Assembly: GCA_013695145.1 (NCBI GenBank)
Contig: JACDBB010000170.1
Span: 1 to 40,912 of the forward strand
From: Euzebyales bacterium
Lineage (GTDB): Bacteria; Actinomycetota; Nitriliruptoria; Euzebyales; Egibacteraceae
Length of the DNA: 40,912 bases
Reading direction: 5' to 3'
Below, piece after piece: positions 14,351 through 22,550 of the stretch. How positions within the stretch are numbered: position 1 is the first letter of the stretch; each line of letters starts with the position of its first letter. The notes under the pieces were generated by a model. The model ran no database searches and was not told the DNA's origin. It saw nothing but the letters and a program-made list of their open reading frames with translations. A program made the translations under genes and the position numbers.

Positions 14351-16238
14351 AGGAGCACGTGTTGACCTCGCGCACGATCGTCCCGTGCTGGGTCGACACG
14401 TGGGTCGTGCAGGGCATGCAGGGGTCGAAGCTGCGGATGGCGCGCAGCATGTCGATGCCGGTGAACCGGCCGGGGTCGGAGACGTCCTCGATGATCGGGG
14501 TGTTCATCACCGCCTCCTCGTAGGGCCCCGGCTGGTCCCAGGGGTCGCGGGGCGAGGCGTTGATCGTCGACGGGGTGACGATCTGGTAGTTCGTGAGCTT
14601 GCCGTTCTCCATCTCCATGTGGTGGGTCAGCCAGCCGCGACCCGCGCCCCACCAGCCGACGCTGCGCCGGACGTCGGACGGGATGTGGTCGTCGAGCTCG
14701 TCCGCGGGCACGGCAGCCACCCGGGTCTCGCCCTTCTTCATCATGTCGTACGCCATGAGCAGGTTGTTCAGGCCGACGAGCTGGGAGAACAGGTAGTGGT
14801 AGGCGCGGCCGCGGTTGCGCTCGAGGGCGTTCCACTGGTCCGGGGCGTGCCACTCGACCTCGGCCTCGGCGGTGAGGCCCTTCGGGATCAGCATCCGCAC
14901 GCTGTGGCCGGTGGCCTCGATGAAGTCGTTCGCCGGCAGCGCCCGCGCCTTCGCGGTCATGAGGAGCCGCGAGTACGCGCCCGCCTCCACGACCTTGCGG
15001 TCCCAGCGCGGCGCGGTCGCCCACGTGTACTTCTCCTTCCAGTCCTTGCCGGCCGGACGGGGCAGGGTTCGCTTGTTCCAGGGGTGGTAGGGGCTGATCG
15101 GGTTGCCGGCGGTGTCGTCGGCGTGGCGGCTGGTGGAGGACTCGTCGTAGTAGGAATGCTCGACGAACTCCTCCAAGCCGATGTTGAGATCGGTCAGGCG
15201 GGTCGTGACGAGCTCGCCGTCGATGACCACCCCTGGCGAGGACCAGCGCCTCTGGCCCCAGTCGTTGCAGTTGGCGTAGGTCGCGTCGTAGGCGTAGGGG
15301 TCGTCCCAGTAGCCGGGGTCGATGTGGTTGGTCGGTCGGGCGCCCACGAGCCGGTAGCGCTCGTCGCAGGAGTAGAGGAACTCGGGGATGTCGTCCCAGA
15401 CCGCCATCATCCTCGCGGCGTAGTCGAAGATCTTCGCGAGCCGCGAGTGGTACTCGTTCAGCGACTGGAGGGTGATCGTCGAGGAGACCCCGCCGGGGAC
15501 GACCGTCTGGGGATGCGGGAACTTCCCCGCCAGGACGGCGAACATCTCGCGCGACAGCCTCGTGAAATCCAGGCCCTCCCGGTACAGCTGCCCCGTCAGC
15601 GGGTTCAGCGCCGTCATCAGGTCGGCCATCGTGCGGAAGCCGTGGATGTCCTCGTTGGGACACCGGTACTGCTCGGCCTTGGGCCACAGTTCCGGGTTGG
15701 ACTGACGGATGATGGCCTCAGAGTAATCGGGGCCGGCCAGCAGGTAGAGGTGGAGCGGATTGTCGTAGCCCATCTCCGCCGCTTCCTGAAGGTTGCGGAT
15801 GACGGTCCCGAACGGTGGGGGTCGCAGCCCCATCGCCATCTCGATCGCGTAGGCGGACGCATGGGCGTGCACCCCGCCGCAGACGCCGCACGCCCGCGAG
15901 GACACGAAGATCGCGTCGCGCGGGTCACGGCCCATGAGGATGACCTCGTACCCGCGGAACAGCGTCGCCTGGGAGTGCGCGTCCAGGTACTCCCCCGCGT
16001 CGAGGTCCGCGGCGACGTGGATGGCGAGGGCGCCGGCGACGCGGGTCACCGGGTCCATGTTGATGTCCTTGATGTGGCCGTTGGCCGCCATCAGGCGCTG
16101 GATGCGCTCCTCGCGCTCGGCTTCCGTCGTCCCGACGTCGGGCTTGGTCACCGACAGCGCGTAGGGGTCGGCGATGTCGCGCCGGAGCGTGGCCACGCCG
16201 GCTTCGTCGAACTCGACGGGCAGGTTCTTGAAGCACAT
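14337..16238 (-). CDS. [NiFe]-hydrogenase large subunit
   Basis: A 633-residue nickel-iron catalytic subunit that oxidises or produces H2. The N-terminal ligand motif SSRACGVCGGVHAHAS (near residue 115) and the C-terminal SFDPCMPCTTHV give the four cysteine ligands of the NiFe centre. After the DPCxxCxxH histidine there are about 20 residues ending NTCSCGAD, presumably removed by the protease at 11046. No selenocysteine is present: all four ligands are normal Cys codons. It is longer than classic group 1 subunits, as in the actinobacterial high-affinity (group 1h/5) type, but the exact group is not proven. Four bases separate it from the small-subunit gene. Confidence 0.93.
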   Translation of the reverse strand: MCFKNLPVEFDEAGVATLRRDIADPYALSVTKPDVGTTEAEREERIQRLMAANGHIKDINMDPVTRVAGALAIHVAADLDAGEYLDAHSQATLFRGYEVILMGRDPRDAIFVSSRACGVCGGVHAHASAYAIEMAMGLRPPPFGTVIRNLQEAAEMGYDNPLHLYLLAGPDYSEAIIRQSNPELWPKAEQYRCPNEDIHGFRTMADLMTALNPLTGQLYREGLDFTRLSREMFAVLAGKFPHPQTVVPGGVSSTITLQSLNEYHSRLAKIFDYAARMMAVWDDIPEFLYSCDERYRLVGARPTNHIDPGYWDDPYAYDATYANCNDWGQRRWSSPGVVIDGELVTTRLTDLNIGLEEFVEHSYYDESSTSRHADDTAGNPISPYHPWNKRTLPRPAGKDWKEKYTWATAPRWDRKVVEAGAYSRLLMTAKARALPANDFIEATGHSVRMLIPKGLTAEAEVEWHAPDQWNALERNRGRAYHYLFSQLVGLNNLLMAYDMMKKGETRVAAVPADELDDHIPSDVRRSVGWWGAGRGWLTHHMEMENGKLTNYQIVTPSTINASPRDPWDQPGPYEEAVMNTPIIEDVSDPGRFTGIDMLRAIRSFDPCMPCTTHVSTQHGTIVREVNTCSCGAD

Positions 16239-16242
16239 TGCG

Positions 16243-17640
16243 CTACTCCTTCCGACCGGAGGTGGCCCCGGCGCGCAGCGTCAGGTCGGGCTCGCGGTCG
16301 GAGTCGCGCTCCTTGGTCCACTCCGCCCGCTTCCCCCACGGCTCGACCTCGTTGCGGCCGGTGTCGGTGGAGCGGCGCAGCTTGTCGTAGAACCGGTGAC
16401 TGATCTCGGAGACGACGCCCGGCTCGGACTTCTCACGGGCCCAGCCGCTCGGGATGTCCCCGTGGACGTCCCAGCGGACCTCCCGGTTCATGTTGTTGTT
16501 GGAGTACTTGCGCAGCGGGCGCATGATGCTGCCGACCATCCGCGCGACGGTGCTGGAGGCGAGGGAGCCGGGCGGGCGCTTGTAGAAGGGCGTGAACTTG
16601 TCGGGGAAGCCCGGCATCGTGCAGCCGATGCAGGCGCCGCCGACGTTCATGCAGCCGCCGACCCCGTTGATCGCCCCGCGCGAGGTGATGTTGCAGTTGA
16701 CGACCGGGCCCCAGCAGCCGATCTCGACGAGGCACTCCTTGTCGCCGAACTCCTCGGCGAAGTCGCCCTCCTCGTAGTACGCCCCCCGCACGCAATGGCG
16801 GTGGACCGTCTCCCCGAACAGCCAGGACGGCCGCCCCAGCTCGTCGAACTCCGGGAGCGGGCCGAAGCCCTGGAGGAAGTACAGGATCGCCGCGACGGTC
16901 TCGGTGAAGTTGTCGCCGACGGGCGCGCAGCCGGGGATGTTGACGACCGGGACGCCGAAGGCGCTGCGGTAGTCCTTCCCCAGGAAGTCCATGAGGCTCA
17001 TCGCCCCGGTGGGGTTGCCCTCGGCCGAGGGCACCCCGCCCCAGGTGGCGCAGGTGCCGATGGCGAGCGACGCCGCCGCGCCGGGGGCGAGCCGCGCCAT
17101 CCACTCGGCGGTGCTGACCGTCCGCATCCGGCCATCCGGCCCCCAGGGCTCCTCCCCCTGCCCCGACCAGTAGCCGCCGTCCGCGGCGGCGCGGGTCTCG
17201 TCCGCGATCGACCCCTCCAGGATGATCACGTACGGGCCGTCGAGCTCTCCGGACAGCGCCATCTCGTGGGGCCGCATGTAGTTCGCGCCGGACTCCACAT
17301 TGAGCACCGGGTGGTGCAGGATCACCCGCGGGGCGCCGGGGTGGGCGCCGAGGACCAGGCTCTCCACGCTCGGCGAGGTGGCCCCGGTCACCGACACCGA
17401 GCACCCGTCGCAGCTCATCCCGGCGAACCAGAAGGCGTGGACCTTCTCCAGCGGCCCCAGGCGGCTCATCGCGCCGGCCTTCGCGATCGGTTCCAGCAGG
17501 TCCTCCATGAATGCCCGCGCGGGCATCCCGAAGTCGCCGAGCTCCTCACGATCGTGGTAGCGCTCCACCGGCCCGTGGAAGTCCAGCAGGAGGTCAGCGG
17601 GAGTGCGCTGGTCGGTCCCGTTGCTCGCTGTGCGTGCCAT
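16243..17640 (-). CDS. [NiFe]-hydrogenase small subunit
   Basis: A 465-residue electron-transfer subunit. Proximal-cluster ligands are visible in AGMSCDGCSVSVTG (about residue 75), GTCATWGG and IPGCAPVGDN. The distal and medial clusters are represented by HRHC, EIGCWGPVVNC and GGACIGCTMPGFPD. There is no twin-arginine signal, so the enzyme stays on the cytoplasmic side, and no C-terminal hydrophobic anchor. Both ends are extended compared with classic small subunits of about 300-370 residues. ATG 17640 follows GGAG. First gene of an S-L-protease-like operon; divergent from the small membrane-protein operon at 17755. Likely takes part in high-affinity H2 oxidation (inference). Confidence 0.93.
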   Translation of the reverse strand: MARTASNGTDQRTPADLLLDFHGPVERYHDREELGDFGMPARAFMEDLLEPIAKAGAMSRLGPLEKVHAFWFAGMSCDGCSVSVTGATSPSVESLVLGAHPGAPRVILHHPVLNVESGANYMRPHEMALSGELDGPYVIILEGSIADETRAAADGGYWSGQGEEPWGPDGRMRTVSTAEWMARLAPGAAASLAIGTCATWGGVPSAEGNPTGAMSLMDFLGKDYRSAFGVPVVNIPGCAPVGDNFTETVAAILYFLQGFGPLPEFDELGRPSWLFGETVHRHCVRGAYYEEGDFAEEFGDKECLVEIGCWGPVVNCNITSRGAINGVGGCMNVGGACIGCTMPGFPDKFTPFYKRPPGSLASSTVARMVGSIMRPLRKYSNNNMNREVRWDVHGDIPSGWAREKSEPGVVSEISHRFYDKLRRSTDTGRNEVEPWGKRAEWTKERDSDREPDLTLRAGATSGRKE

Positions 17641-17687
17641 CTTTCGGGCTCCTTCTCCAATGCCCTGCGCGCCGCCTGGGTAAATGC

Positions 17688-17720
17688 ACCCTACACATAC
17701 CTCGCCGGGCAGGCTAGGGT
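17688..17720. promoter_or_regulatory. Dyad in the hydrogenase divergent promoter
   Basis: The 114-bp gap 17641-17754 separates the hydrogenase structural operon from the six-gene plus-strand operon. It contains ACCCTA (17688-17693) and TAGGGT (17715-17720), a 6-bp inverted repeat with a 21-bp centre, in a locally AT-richer stretch. A shared operator for both operons is plausible. AAGGAGG just before 17755 is the ribosome binding site of the first plus-strand gene. Confidence 0.35.
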
Positions 17721-17754
17721 TTCATCACAGTCGACGACGCGTAAGGAGGTCGGA

Positions 17755-18009
17755 ATGGACGGCTGGGTGATCGGGTTCGCGGTCGGCGCCCTGGTGGCGG
17801 TGGTTGTGGTGGTGCTCCTGGCGCTGATGATCCGCGGCGCCAGACGCGTCCACACCAAGGCCGCCGCGATCCTGGAGGCGCTTCACGCCGCGCGGGAGGC
17901 CACCGCGGGCCTGTGGGAGCTGGCCGACACCAACGCCACGGTCGGGCGGATCGTAGCCGCGGCGACCGACGCGCGGGTGACGCTCGAGCGGCGCGGAGGT
18001 GCGCGATGA
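17755..18009 (+). CDS. Small single-span membrane protein, paralogue of 9816-10064
   Basis: An 84-residue protein with a hydrophobic helix at about residues 4-26 (VIGFAVGALVAVVVVVLLAL), a basic patch (RGARRVHTK) that places the C-terminus in the cytoplasm, and a helical tail. ELADTNATVGRIVAAATDAR matches the tail of the 82-residue protein at 9816. Strong AAGGAGG upstream. First gene of an operon of six with 4-8 bp overlaps that ends in a CooC-type ATPase. Function unknown. Confidence 0.7.
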   Translation: MDGWVIGFAVGALVAVVVVVLLALMIRGARRVHTKAAAILEALHAAREATAGLWELADTNATVGRIVAAATDARVTLERRGGAR

Positions 18010-18284
18010 GCGACGTGGCCCTGTGGTGGACGGCGCTGGGCGTGGGGGCGGTGGTGCTCGTGGTCGCCATCGTGCTGCTGCAGGTCTTCCTCAACGAGCT
18101 GCACCGCATCGAGGAGGGGTCGCTGGCCATCTGGCACGCCGGCAGGCAGGTCGCGGCCAACACCGCGGCCACCTGGCAGCTGCAGGTCACCTCGCAGGGC
18201 CTCGACGCGCTGACCGCCGAAGCGCTGCGGCACGATGCGCTATTCTCATCCGGCGCACCGGACGGCGACGGGAGCGCGTCATGA
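18006..18284 (+). CDS. Small single-span membrane protein
   Basis: A 92-residue protein with ALWWTALGVGAVVLVVAIVLL as its membrane segment, similar to the start of the protein at 9816 (VLWWIANVLVLVAVV). A helical cytoplasmic stretch follows, with the sequence HRIEEGSLAIWHAGRQVAAN. Overlaps the previous gene by 4 bp and the next by 4 bp. No recognised domain. Its place within the operon ties it to the hydrogenase. Confidence 0.68.
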   Translation: MSDVALWWTALGVGAVVLVVAIVLLQVFLNELHRIEEGSLAIWHAGRQVAANTAATWQLQVTSQGLDALTAEALRHDALFSSGAPDGDGSAS

Positions 18285-18559
18285 CCCGCCTGCTCGTCAC
18301 CCTGACCGTGATCGAGGTCCTCGCCCTGGTCATCACGCTGGCGGTCTACCTCGTCGCCATCGTCCGCACGCTGCGGCGGACCTCCCAGAACCTGGCGAAG
18401 GTGAGCTTCGGCGTCCGCGCCATCGAGACGCAGTGCGCGCCCATCGGGCCCGGCGTGACACGCATCAACGAGCAGCTGGCCGGGATCGCCGGGGCGCTCG
18501 ACGGGGTCGCCGGCCTGGCCGAGCGCGCCGCGCCTGCTGAGGGCTCACCCCGTGGATGA
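18281..18559 (+). CDS. Small single-span membrane protein, paralogue of 10075-10335
   Basis: A 92-residue protein. The membrane helix spans about residues 4-28; LAKVSFGVRAIETQCAPI follows, nearly the same as LGKVTFGVRAIAHRTDPI in the protein at 10075. The helical tail ends in a flexible segment. The ATG overlaps the previous stop (ATGA). Conservation of the KVxFGVRAI block after the helix, in two copies flanking the hydrogenase genes, suggests a binding surface for a common partner. Confidence 0.72.
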   Translation: MTRLLVTLTVIEVLALVITLAVYLVAIVRTLRRTSQNLAKVSFGVRAIETQCAPIGPGVTRINEQLAGIAGALDGVAGLAERAAPAEGSPRG

Positions 18560-18938
18560 GCTCCACCCGCCCAAGTCCGAGGCGCTGCGCGCCCTCTACT
18601 GGCGCAGCGAGATCCTCCAGGTCCTCTACTGGCTGCGTGGGGAGGGCCTCGGCGAGGTGGCCGACGCCGAGCTGATGGAGCGCTTCCTCGGCGTCGAGGC
18701 GCGCATCGGCGTCCGCTATCTCCGCAGGCTGGTCGCCGAGGGCTACCTCGAGGAGGTGGGCGGCGGCTTCCGCCTGTCGCCGCTGGGGCTCGACGAGGGC
18801 AAGGCGGAGTTCGCCTCCTCGTTCTCCGCGCTCACCAGACCGGCGCACGGCGAGTGCAGCGCGGACTGCTGGTGCCACGCCTCGCCCGAGGAGGCGGCCG
18901 CCTGCGCCGCCGAACGTGTGGGGCACTCGCACCCATGA
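18552..18938 (+). CDS. Winged-helix protein with Cys/His-rich tail
   Basis: A 128-residue protein. Residues 10-85 look like a winged helix domain (SEILQVLYWLRGEG..., VRYLRRLVAEGYLEEVGGGF). The last 35 residues carry a cluster of potential metal ligands: HGECSADCWCHASPEEAAAC followed by HSHP. This suggests a metal- or redox-responsive regulator of the island, or a metal-handling protein that reuses a DNA-binding fold. GTG 18552 overlaps the preceding gene by 8 bp, and its stop overlaps the PadR start. Family name not recognised. Confidence 0.7.
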   Translation: MDELHPPKSEALRALYWRSEILQVLYWLRGEGLGEVADAELMERFLGVEARIGVRYLRRLVAEGYLEEVGGGFRLSPLGLDEGKAEFASSFSALTRPAHGECSADCWCHASPEEAAACAAERVGHSHP

Positions 18939-19318
18939 GCGTCCCACCGTCGGCCCAGGGTCCTTCGGGCCTCCCGCGGAACTACCTGCGCCCCTGCCTG
19001 CTGCTGCTGCTCGCGGAGGGGCCGTCCCACGGCTACGACCTGCTCGAGCAGCTCCCGGCGCTGGGCCACGAGCGCGCAGACCCCGGCGGGATGTACCGGT
19101 CCCTGAGGGCGATGGAGGAGGAGGGGCTGGTCCGCTCGTGGTGGGAGGACTCGCCCACCGGGCCGGCCAGGCGAACCTACGACCTGACCGAGGAGGGCCT
19201 GGAGTGGCTCCATGCATGGGCGGGGTCGTTGCGCCTGGTCCACGGTGCGCTCGGCCGCTTCCTCACGCGCTACACCGCCGCGGCGGACGAACCCGTCCGT
19301 GGCCGCGCGCGGCGATGA
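18935..19318 (+). CDS. PadR family transcriptional regulator
   Basis: A 127-residue PadR-type winged helix protein with LLLLLAEGPSHGYDLLEQL, PGGMYRSLRAMEEEGLVRSW and RRTYDLTEEGLEWLHAW, the usual three blocks of the family. PadR proteins act as dimeric repressors, often of neighbouring genes. Embedded between the Cys/His winged-helix gene and a CooC-type ATPase with 4-bp overlaps on both sides, it probably controls the hydrogenase island. Ligand unknown. Confidence 0.87.
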   Translation: MSVPPSAQGPSGLPRNYLRPCLLLLLAEGPSHGYDLLEQLPALGHERADPGGMYRSLRAMEEEGLVRSWWEDSPTGPARRTYDLTEEGLEWLHAWAGSLRLVHGALGRFLTRYTAAADEPVRGRARR

Positions 19319-20127
19319 GGATCGCGCTGGCCGGCAAGGGCGGGGCGGGGAAGACGACGATCGCCGCGACGCTCGCCCGGCTCCTGGCGTCCGACGGGTT
19401 CGACGTCGTCGCGATCGACGCCGACAGCAACCCGAATCTCGCATCCGCCCTCGGCGTCGCGACGGACGACGCGAACCAGGCGCCCCACGCCCTGCCGTCG
19501 AGCATCGTGTCGCGCCGCCTCGACGGTCCCGGTCTGAAGGACGGCGTCGACGCGGTGCTCGCCGCTCACGGGGTCGTGGCGCCGGACGGGGTGCGACTGG
19601 CTCACATGGGGATGCCCGCGCACGCCGACGAGGGCTGCATGTGCGCGGCGCACGCCACGGTGAGCTCGCTGCTCGCCGACCTGGGCGACCGGCCGCGGGG
19701 GATGACGATCGTCGACATGGAGGCCTCGCCGGAGCACCTGAGCCGCGGCACCGCCCGTCACGTGGACCTGCTGCTGTTGGTGGCAGAGCCGTACTACCGG
19801 GCGCTCGAGACCGCCCGCCGGCTCGCCGCCCTGGCCGCACAGCTGCCGATCGCCCGGGTCGCGGTCGTCGCGAACAAGGTGCGCGGCGAGGCCGACGGCG
19901 AGGTGATCACGGCGTTCTGCGAGCGGCACGACCTGGAGCTGCTCGCCGTGGTGCCGTGGGGCGAGGAGGTCCTCGACGCTGACGCCGCCCGCCAGCCGCT
20001 CGTCGAGGCCGCCGCCTCGGGGCCCGTGGTCGCCGCGGTGCGCCGGCTGGTCGCGGCGCTGGGCCTGCCCGACGCGGGTGCCGTGCCGCAGGCGGACGCG
20101 ATCGCCGGACGTCACGGTCCCCGCTGA
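19315..20127 (+). CDS. CooC-type ATPase with intact CxC metal motif
   Basis: A 270-residue SIMIBI ATPase. LAGKGGAGKTT (deviant Walker A) lies near residue 5; IDADSNPNLASALGV, Cys108-Met-Cys110 in EGCMCAAHAT, VDMEASPEHLSRG and ANKVRGEAD follow in the CooC order. The cysteine pair aligns with the TGA-Pro-TGA of the gene at 7741 and with Cys103/105 of the gene at 8948. Last gene of the six-gene operon. Its final 16 bp overlap the convergent FmdE-like gene. A nickel or cluster delivery role is inferred from family and context. Confidence 0.88.
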   Translation: MRIALAGKGGAGKTTIAATLARLLASDGFDVVAIDADSNPNLASALGVATDDANQAPHALPSSIVSRRLDGPGLKDGVDAVLAAHGVVAPDGVRLAHMGMPAHADEGCMCAAHATVSSLLADLGDRPRGMTIVDMEASPEHLSRGTARHVDLLLLVAEPYYRALETARRLAALAAQLPIARVAVVANKVRGEADGEVITAFCERHDLELLAVVPWGEEVLDADAARQPLVEAAASGPVVAAVRRLVAALGLPDAGAVPQADAIAGRHGPR

Positions 20128-20792
20128 GGCGGCGCGGCCGAGGTGGCGTTGTCGCCGCTGAACGCCGCGGTGGTCAGCGGCACGGGGCTGCGCCCAGCGA
20201 GTCCCTGCTCGAAGCACGGGAGGCACAGCTGCTGGCCGTGCAACCGGCGGACGCGCGTCTCCATGGTGGGCTCCCCGCAGAAGGCGCACTCGACCGACGC
20301 GTGGATGCGCGCTGTCGGAGGCGGTTGGATCGCGACCTCGCGGACCTCGTACAGCTGTGCGAGCGGAGCGGCCAGCACGTCCTCGGAGCGTTCACGCTGC
20401 ATCTGCCAGAAGCGTGCCCGCTCCTCGCCGCTGGCGGCGCCGGCCCGGATCTTGGCTCGCAGCTCCTCGCGCTCGGGGTCGTCGGGCCCGAAGGCGCCTG
20501 GGCGCATGCTGACCCGGACGGCGCGGTCGTCGGAGCGGCGCAGGAACGTGAAGACGTTCTTGCCGTGGTCGCGGTGGACGAGGTTGCCCTTGCCGTAGGT
20601 GCAGCCGGTGAGGTACTGGACCGCGTCCACCCCGCACATGTCGGTCTCGACGATGGCGACCACCTCCTCGTCCGAGGAGTGCGGCCCGATCTCGGCCAGC
20701 GCGATCTCGGCCGCCCGGATGCCCAGGGCGAGGCCAGGGCACATGTGGCCGTGGAACTCGGCGACTTTCGTGACGGTCTCGTGCTCGGTCAT
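20112..20792 (-). CDS. FmdE-like protein with C-terminal zinc ribbon
   Basis: A 226-residue protein. The FmdE domain occupies the first 130 residues: EFHGHMCPGLALGIRAAE with the conserved His/Cys, IVETDMCGVDAVQYLTGCTYGKGNL, and the lysine-rich FTFLRR region. A C-terminal zinc ribbon follows (ECAFCGEP ... QLCLPCFEQ). FmdE was named from formylmethanofuran dehydrogenase clusters, but the family is widespread without that enzyme and probably binds metal. ATG 20792 follows GAGGAGCAGG. It lies 37 bp upstream of the transporter binding-protein stop and is probably transcribed with the transporter genes. Confidence 0.85.
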   Translation of the reverse strand: MTEHETVTKVAEFHGHMCPGLALGIRAAEIALAEIGPHSSDEEVVAIVETDMCGVDAVQYLTGCTYGKGNLVHRDHGKNVFTFLRRSDDRAVRVSMRPGAFGPDDPEREELRAKIRAGAASGEERARFWQMQRERSEDVLAAPLAQLYEVREVAIQPPPTARIHASVECAFCGEPTMETRVRRLHGQQLCLPCFEQGLAGRSPVPLTTAAFSGDNATSAAPPQRGP

Positions 20793-20829
20793 GCCTGCTC
20801 CTCGGTTGGCGGCTCGTCTCGGTGCGGCG

Positions 20830-22548
20830 TCAGCCGGACGGGCGGATCTCCAGACCGTCCTGGCGGCCGGTGATGAACGCGTGCTTGTTGTAGACGGTCG
20901 GGATGTTTCCGGCGAAGCCGCCCTCGGTGTAGTACCAGGCGTCGAAGACCTCGGCGTTGTACACCAGGAAGGGCGTGGGGTAGTAGAGCGGCAGCAGCGG
21001 CAGGTCCGCCGCCACGATCTGCTGCATGCGGGCCACGATCTCCATGCGCTCGTCCACGTCGAGGGTGGCGAGCTGCTCGCGCGCGAGCTCGTCGAACTCG
21101 GCGTTCTCATAGCCCTGCGCGTGCTGGGTGATCTCGGTGAACGAGGCGTACACCCGACGCATGTAGTCGGGATAGCCGCGCAGGCCGCCGGCGGTGATGA
21201 GCGACAGCTCCGTCTCGCCGGCGATCACGCGCTGGTTGAACGATGGCGTGTCGAGCGGCTGGACGGAGAGCTCGATCCCGAGCTGCCCCAGCGCGGCCGT
21301 GATTAGGTCGGCGGTCGGTGCGACCAGCGGCGGGCCGGTCGTGACCAGGAGCTCGAAGCGCAGCGGCTCGCCGTCGGGGCCCTGACGCGGCCCGTCGCTT
21401 GATTGGCGCGGGTAGCCGGCCTCGTCGAGCAGCTGGTTGGCGGCCGCGGGGTCGAACGCGTACTGCTCGACGTCGACGTGGAACGGGTCACCCGGCGGGA
21501 TCCAACCGGGGTTGCCCGGCGCGCCGTTGCCCCCGAACAGGCGCTCCACGAGGTCGCCTCGGTCGATGGCCATGGCGCAGGCGTGGCGGAAGCGCGGGTC
21601 GGCCAGCGCCCCGCCGCGCGCGAGGTTCCAGTACAGGCCGAGCTGGAAGGCGCCGGGGAAACCCTCGAGCACGGCGAAGGGCGGGGTGTCCTGGAAGGGG
21701 GCGAGGGCGTCGGGACGCAGGCCGAACTGGTCGGCGGCGTCGGCCTCGCCCGCGAGGACGGCGGCCAGCGGGTCGCCGACCGTCCGGTACTCGATGCGCT
21801 GGACGAAGGGCGCGCCCAGGAAGTAGTCGTCGTTGGCGGTGTACAGGTAGCTGCCCTCGCCGCTGGTGTAGTCCTCCAGCCGGTACGGGCCGGTCCCGAT
21901 CAGCAGGGCGGGGTCCTGCGCTCTGGCGGCGTCGTCCACGTCGGACCAGACATGCCGGGGGACGATCGGCACGGCCGCCGCGACGAGGTCGACGAACGTC
22001 GTGTCGGGTTCGGCCAGGCGGATCTCGACCGTCCGCTCGTCGGGTGCCGTGACCTGGTCGGCGAACGTCCGCTGGCCGGGTTGGACGATGACCTCCGGCG
22101 ACAGCGTCTGCGCCTGGAAGTACTCGAAGGTGAACACCACGTCGTCGGCGGTGAACGGCTCCCCGTCGTGCCAGCGCACGTCGTCGCGCAGGGTGAAGGT
22201 GTAGAGCAGCCCGTCGTCGGAGGCCTCCATGTCGCTGGCCAGCCATGGCAGGAACTCGCCGTCGGCGCCGACCCAGAGCAGTGTGTCGTAGATGAAGCTC
22301 ATCCGCCAGTAGCCGGGGCCGCGCTGGTAGGTGAACGGCGAGGGGAAGCCGGCGTCCTCGCCGGGGAGCCGCAGCGTGGGGCGCGCGGCGACGGGCGAGG
22401 CGTCGGGGCTGCCTGCCGGCGATGGGGTGCCCTGCCCGGTGGCTTGCGGGCCGGTCTCCTGGGTCGTCGGCTGGTCGCGGGTGCAGGCGCCGAGCGCCAG
22501 CGCGACGGTCGCGCCGAGCGTGCTGGTCAAGAACGTGCGCCGATCCAT
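20830..22548 (-). CDS. Family 5 ABC substrate-binding lipoprotein (peptide/nickel type)
   Basis: A 572-residue SBP_bac_5 protein. It starts with a twin-arginine-like lipoprotein signal, MDRRTFLTSTLGATVALALG, then a lipobox cysteine (LGAC), a Thr/Pro/Ser-rich linker, and family blocks such as YTFTLRDDVRWHDGEPFTADDV and GTGPYRLEDY. AGGAGG stands six bases before the ATG at 22548. An in-frame ATG at 22554, directly abutting that site, is less likely. Last gene of an ABC operon. Family members bind peptides, nickel complexes or opines; nickel is favoured only because of the adjacent hydrogenase island. Confidence 0.9.
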   Translation of the reverse strand: MDRRTFLTSTLGATVALALGACTRDQPTTQETGPQATGQGTPSPAGSPDASPVAARPTLRLPGEDAGFPSPFTYQRGPGYWRMSFIYDTLLWVGADGEFLPWLASDMEASDDGLLYTFTLRDDVRWHDGEPFTADDVVFTFEYFQAQTLSPEVIVQPGQRTFADQVTAPDERTVEIRLAEPDTTFVDLVAAAVPIVPRHVWSDVDDAARAQDPALLIGTGPYRLEDYTSGEGSYLYTANDDYFLGAPFVQRIEYRTVGDPLAAVLAGEADAADQFGLRPDALAPFQDTPPFAVLEGFPGAFQLGLYWNLARGGALADPRFRHACAMAIDRGDLVERLFGGNGAPGNPGWIPPGDPFHVDVEQYAFDPAAANQLLDEAGYPRQSSDGPRQGPDGEPLRFELLVTTGPPLVAPTADLITAALGQLGIELSVQPLDTPSFNQRVIAGETELSLITAGGLRGYPDYMRRVYASFTEITQHAQGYENAEFDELAREQLATLDVDERMEIVARMQQIVAADLPLLPLYYPTPFLVYNAEVFDAWYYTEGGFAGNIPTVYNKHAFITGRQDGLEIRPSG

Positions 22549-22550
22549 GG

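Noticed and set aside
14337-16238. [NiFeSe] hydrogenase (Sec in the C-terminal motif)
   Set aside because: The C-terminal DPCMPC motif is encoded by normal Cys codons, and no in-frame TGA occurs before the real stop.
14385-16403. Long plus-strand frame of 672 codons opposite the hydrogenase large subunit
   Set aside because: Antisense to a gene with diagnostic NiFe ligands; composition is that of a codon-bias shadow.
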